From Rhodospirillaceae bacterium (GTDB lineage: Bacteria; Pseudomonadota; Alphaproteobacteria; DSM-16000; Inquilinaceae): a stretch of 64,000 bases of DNA. Positions 59,403 through 64,000 of this stretch are shown piece by piece (within the stretch, counting starts at the first letter, position 1; every line of letters starts with the position of its first letter). A program made the translations under genes and the position numbers. A model generated the notes under the pieces. It did not search any database and was not told where the DNA came from. It worked only from the letters and a program-made list of their open reading frames with translations. The stretch lies in the NCBI GenBank assembly GCA_020638575.1, contig JACKIH010000003.1:1469501-1533500 (forward strand). Direction: 5' to 3'.

Positions 59403-60758
59403 TCAAGGTGAAACCGGCCCTCGGCTCCCGCCCGCCTGGCGTTCGGCGCGCAGGCGGTCCCAATAGGCCAGCCGCTTGGCGACCTCGCGCTCGAAGCCGC
59501 GGTCGACCGGGTGGTAGAAGCTCTGCCGCGCCATGCCGTCGGGGAAGTAGTTCTGGCCGGAAAAGCCGTCCGCCTCGTTGTGGTCGTAGGCGTAGCCGGC
59601 GCCGTAGCCCAGATCCTTCATCAGCCGGGTCGGTGCGTTCAGGATATGCGCCGGCGGCATCAGGCTGCCGGTTTCCGCCGCCGCCCGCCGCGACGCCCCG
59701 AAGGCGGTATAGGCGGCATTGGACTTGGGGGCCGTGCCCAGATAGATCACCGCCTGCACGATCGCCAGCTCGCCCTCGGGGCTGCCGAGGCGGGTGTAGG
59801 CGTCCCACGCCGCCAGCGTCTGCGGCAGCGCCTGGGGATCGGCCAGCCCCACATCCTCCACCGCGAAGCGCACCAGGCGGCGGGCGATGTAGCGCGGGTC
59901 CTCGCCGCCCGCCAGCATGCGCGCCAGCCAGTAGAGTGCCGCGTCGGTGTCCGAGCCGCGCAGGCTCTTGTGCAGGGCCGAGATCAGGTTGTAGTGGCCT
60001 TCCTGGGCCTTGTCGTAGACGGGCGCGCGGCGCTGGGTGATGGCGGCCAGCCCGGCGGGGTCCAGCGGTTCCGCCACGCCGGCCGTCCAGATCGCTTCGC
60101 ACAGGTTCAACAGGTAGCGCCCGTCGCCATCGGCCAGCGCGATCAGTGCGGTGCGCGCCGCCTCCGTCAGCGGCAGCGCCTTGCCCTCCGCCGCCTCCGC
60201 CCGCGCCAGCAGGGCCGCCAGGGCATCGTGGTCGAGCCGGCGCATGACGAACACCCGGCAGCGCGAGAGCAGGGCGGCGATCAGCTCGAAGGACGGATTC
60301 TCGGTGGTGGCGCCCACCAAGGTAATGGTGCCGTCCTCCACATGGGGCAGGAAGGCATCCTGTTGGGCGCGGTTGAAGCGATGGATCTCGTCGACGAACA
60401 GCAGCGTGCCGCGGCCACCCGCCCGTGCCGCCTTCGCCTGGTCGAACACCTGTCGCAGTTCCGCCACGCCGGAGCCGATGGCCGTGAGCGCCACGAAGGC
60501 CAGGTCGGTGGCACCGGCGATCAGGCGGGCCAGCGTGGTCTTGCCGCAACCGGGCGGTCCCCACAGCACCATGGAGGCAAGCCGGCCGGCCGCCACCATC
60601 TGGCCGATGGGGGCATCGGGCGCCAGCAGGTGATCCTGGCCCAGCACTTCGCCCAGGGTCTGCGGGCGCAGGCGGTCGGCCAGTGGCCGCGGCGCCAGCG
60701 GCGAGAACAGCTCGCCGGCCGGACCTGCGCCGGAGGGGCGGGCGCGTTTGGCCATCAC
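59403..60758 (-). CDS. rarA: Replication-associated recombination protein A (RarA/MgsA)
   Basis: 451 residues. RPLADRLRPQTLGEVLGQDHLL start, Walker A VLWGPPGCGKTTLARLIA (~70), Walker B LLFVDEIHRFNRAQQDAFLP, and the C-terminal tetramerisation region (SLRGSDTDAALYWLARMLAGGEDPRYIARRLVR; PPAHILNAPTRLMKDLGYG). AAA+ clamp-loader-like ATPase acting at stalled forks. Next to htrA, 12 bp apart. Confidence 0.96.
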   Translation of the reverse strand: MMAKRARPSGAGPAGELFSPLAPRPLADRLRPQTLGEVLGQDHLLAPDAPIGQMVAAGRLASMVLWGPPGCGKTTLARLIAGATDLAFVALTAIGSGVAELRQVFDQAKAARAGGRGTLLFVDEIHRFNRAQQDAFLPHVEDGTITLVGATTENPSFELIAALLSRCRVFVMRRLDHDALAALLARAEAAEGKALPLTEAARTALIALADGDGRYLLNLCEAIWTAGVAEPLDPAGLAAITQRRAPVYDKAQEGHYNLISALHKSLRGSDTDAALYWLARMLAGGEDPRYIARRLVRFAVEDVGLADPQALPQTLAAWDAYTRLGSPEGELAIVQAVIYLGTAPKSNAAYTAFGASRRAAAETGSLMPPAHILNAPTRLMKDLGYGAGYAYDHNEADGFSGQNYFPDGMARQSFYHPVDRGFEREVAKRLAYWDRLRAERQAGGSRGPVSP

Positions 60759-60770
60759 ATCCCCACGCGC

Positions 60771-62537
<1,767 letters not shown>

Positions 62538-62618
62538 GGGCAAGCCTGCACCAAAGGTCGATCGCTAGGGATCGCCCCGGTGCCGGCCCCGCCGCCGCCC
62601 GGTTCTGCGACCGGGCGA

Positions 62619-63059
62619 TCAGCCGTAGACGGCTTCGGCCTCCTCGGCGGCTTCGGCTTCTGCGGCGACCCGTTCACGGTCCGCCGCACCCTTCGCCTCG
62701 GGGTCGCGATCCACCAGTTCGATATAAGCCATCGGGGCGGCGTCGCCATAGCGGAAGCCCGCCTTGAGCACACGGGTGTAGCCGCCCTGGCGGGTCTTGT
62801 AACGGTCGGCCAGGGTGTCGAACAGCTTCGCCACCACGGCATCGTCGCGCAGGATCGCGAACGCCTGGCGGCGGTGGTGGAGCGTGCCCTTCTTGCCCAT
62901 GGTGATGAGCTTCTCGGCGACGCTGCGCAGGTCCTTGGCCTTGGGCAGGGTCGTCTTGATCTGCTCATGCAGCAGCAGGGCCGCTGCCAGGTTTGAGAAC
63001 ATCGCCTTGCGATGGCTGGAAGTCCGGCTGAATTTGCGGCCGTAGCGGCGATGGCGCAT
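62619..63059 (-). CDS. rplQ: 50S ribosomal protein L17
   Basis: 146 residues, MRHRRYGRKFSRTSSHRKAMFSNLAAALLLHEQIKTTLPKAKDLRSVAEKLIT. This is the L17 signature. The C-terminus has the acidic Ala/Glu-rich extension typical of alphaproteobacteria. Follows rpoA, the usual order. An AGGAGGG site (revcomp of cctcct near 63066) precedes it. Confidence 0.98.
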   Translation of the reverse strand: MRHRRYGRKFSRTSSHRKAMFSNLAAALLLHEQIKTTLPKAKDLRSVAEKLITMGKKGTLHHRRQAFAILRDDAVVAKLFDTLADRYKTRQGGYTRVLKAGFRYGDAAPMAYIELVDRDPEAKGAADRERVAAEAEAAEEAEAVYG

Positions 63060-63227
63060 GGCGCCCTCCTTCTGGCATGTGGCCCGCAGCGCGGGACCGA
63101 TGGCGCATCCCGCCGCCCGGATGCCGGCACGGCGGGGCGGGGCCGGCATGGCCCCTGGTCGTTGGTGGTCGGTCCCGGCCCGCTTCCCCGCTCGGCCACC
63201 CCAAGCATACTGTCGCTGGGCGGTCGG

Positions 63228-63258
63228 GCGGGAGAACGGGCGGGAGAACGGGCGGGAG
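63228..63258. repeat. Short tandem repeat between rplQ and rpoA
   Basis: Nearly three copies of the 12-bp unit GGGCGGGAGAAC. No function is visible. Confidence 0.6.
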
Positions 63259-63275
63259 CTTAACGTCCCGAACTC

Positions 63276-63344
63276 TCGTCATCCTCGCGCCGGCGAGGAT
63301 CTGTTTCCGTCGTCCGGAGATCCCCGCCGTCGCGGGGATGACGG
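63276..63344. repeat. REP-like palindromic repeat pair in the rpoA-rplQ gap
   Basis: GTCATCCTCGCGCCGGCGAGGATC and, 20 bp on, AGATCCCCGCC...GCGGGGATGACGG; the two are imperfect inverted copies and each folds on itself. This is the familiar GTCATCCCCGC-type intergenic repeat of proteobacteria, here in the rpoA-rplQ intergenic space. Confidence 0.65.
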
Positions 63345-63393
63345 GCTCCAGAGGGTGTGCGGGCCGAACCGCACGCAGGCGATGCCGGCTAAA

Positions 63394-64000
63394 TCAGAAC
63401 GGCTCTTCCAGCTTCTTCGCCAGGTCTTCGATGTTCTCCGGCGGCCAGTTGGGGATTTCCATCCCCAAGTGCAACCCCATGGTCGACAGCACCTCCTTGA
63501 TCTCGTTCAAGGATTTGCGCCCGAAGTTGGGGGTCCGCAGCATCTCGGCTTCCGACTTCTGCACCAGGTCGCCGATATAGACGATGTTGTCGTTCTTCAG
63601 GCAGTTGGCCGAGCGGACGGACAGCTCCAGCTCGTCGACCTTGCGCAGCAGGTTCTTGTTGAACGGCATGTCTTCCGACGTGTCGTCGCGCCGGTCGGCA
63701 TGGGGCTCCTCGAAGTTGACGAACAGGCTGAGCTGGTCCTGCAGGATGCGGGCGGCCAGCGCCACCGCGTCTTCCGGCGTCACCGCACCGTTGGTCTCAA
63801 CCGTCATGCTGAGCTTGTCGTAGTCGGTCACCTGGCCGACGCGGGTGTTGTCGACCTTGTAGGCGACCTTGCGCACCGGGCTATAGAGCGCATCCACCGG
63901 GATCAGGCCGATCGGCGCATCTTCCGGGCGGTTCATGGCGGCGGGCACGTAGCCCTTCCCGACATTCACCGTCATCTCCATGTTGAGGCGCGCGCCGTGG
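63394..64000 (-). CDS. rpoA: RNA polymerase alpha subunit, C-terminal part (cut by window edge)
   Basis: The frame is open to the window end (…HGARLNMEMTVNVGKGY…). The N-terminal-domain end (VDALYSPVRKVAYKVDNTRVGQVTDYDKLSMTVETNG) is followed by the linker and the alpha-CTD (LSVRSANCLKNDNIVYIGDLVQKSEAEMLRTPNFGRKSLNEIKEVL) with the helix-hairpin-helix that binds UP elements and activators. Upstream of rplQ as in most bacteria. Confidence 0.98.
   Translation of the reverse strand, partial: HGARLNMEMTVNVGKGYVPAAMNRPEDAPIGLIPVDALYSPVRKVAYKVDNTRVGQVTDYDKLSMTVETNGAVTPEDAVALAARILQDQLSLFVNFEEPHADRRDDTSEDMPFNKNLLRKVDELELSVRSANCLKNDNIVYIGDLVQKSEAEMLRTPNFGRKSLNEIKEVLSTMGLHLGMEIPNWPPENIEDLAKKLEEPF

Overview
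The window is GC-rich DNA (roughly two thirds G+C by eye) with alphaproteobacterial gene content. It has rplQ next to the rpoA 3' end, RarA, HtrA, HisI, an EcfG-like sigma factor with GGAAC-N16-CGTT promoters, and a GntR/FadR-type catabolic regulon. A Rhodospirillales-like host is my inference; no rRNA gene is present to settle it.

Region 1 (1-1771, minus) is an ExbB-ExbD-ExbD-TonB energy-transduction operon cut by the window edge. Region 2 (2020-21753) is a catabolic and uptake regulon. It holds an isocitrate-lyase/PEP-mutase family lyase and a PrpF-type isomerase; a six-gene operon of substrate-binding protein, LivH, LivM, LivG, LivF and a TcuA-like flavoprotein; an epimerase; two MBL-fold hydrolases; two MmgE/PrpD proteins; a quinone oxidoreductase; a 3-hydroxyisobutyrate-dehydrogenase-like enzyme; an aldehyde dehydrogenase; and a GntR regulator. 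Copies of a 15-bp palindrome, consensus TGTCAACWGTTGACA, lie upstream of essentially every transcription unit, so I infer that the GntR protein controls the whole cluster. The likely substrate is a branched di- or tricarboxylate.

Region 3 (about 22.1-40.9 kb) is a CRISPR island ending at a tRNA-Ala(CGC) gene, with a truncated large serine recombinase at that end. It carries three arrays of one 36-nt repeat, transcribed leftwards, each with a conserved leader on its right. It also has cas6, a divergent membrane protein and reverse transcriptase pair, and a rightward type III-D-like operon: Cas10 with GGDD but no HD domain, an 838-aa multi-RAMP/Csx10-like protein, a 585-aa double Cas7 fusion, Csx19, an 888-aa TIGR03986-type RAMP, and a protein with two transmembrane helices and a CARF domain. 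The expected logic is target RNA recognition, cyclic oligoadenylate synthesis by Cas10, then a membrane effector. The adaptation module is damaged: the C-terminal end of Cas1 is fused in frame to the N-terminal half of an IS3 transposase, upstream of cas2. A second CARF effector (Csx1-like) survives only as a frameshifted stub. A hairpin-forming element of about 121-135 bp sits in the leader-distal part of every array, four copies in all.

Region 4 (41.2-64 kb) is mostly housekeeping. It includes YggT, a DUF167 protein, NnrU, an alpha/beta hydrolase, a secreted protein of nine PPC-like repeats, a miniature inverted-repeat element, a two-gene YeeE/YedE sulfur transporter with a divergent BigR/SqrR-type repressor, an EcfG/NepR-like general-stress locus, tRNA-Ile2(CAU), hisI, a CBS protein, an acyl-CoA carboxylase subunit, DoxX, a threonine dehydratase-like enzyme, an SDR, a MaoC dehydratase, rarA, htrA, rplQ and the rpoA 3' part.
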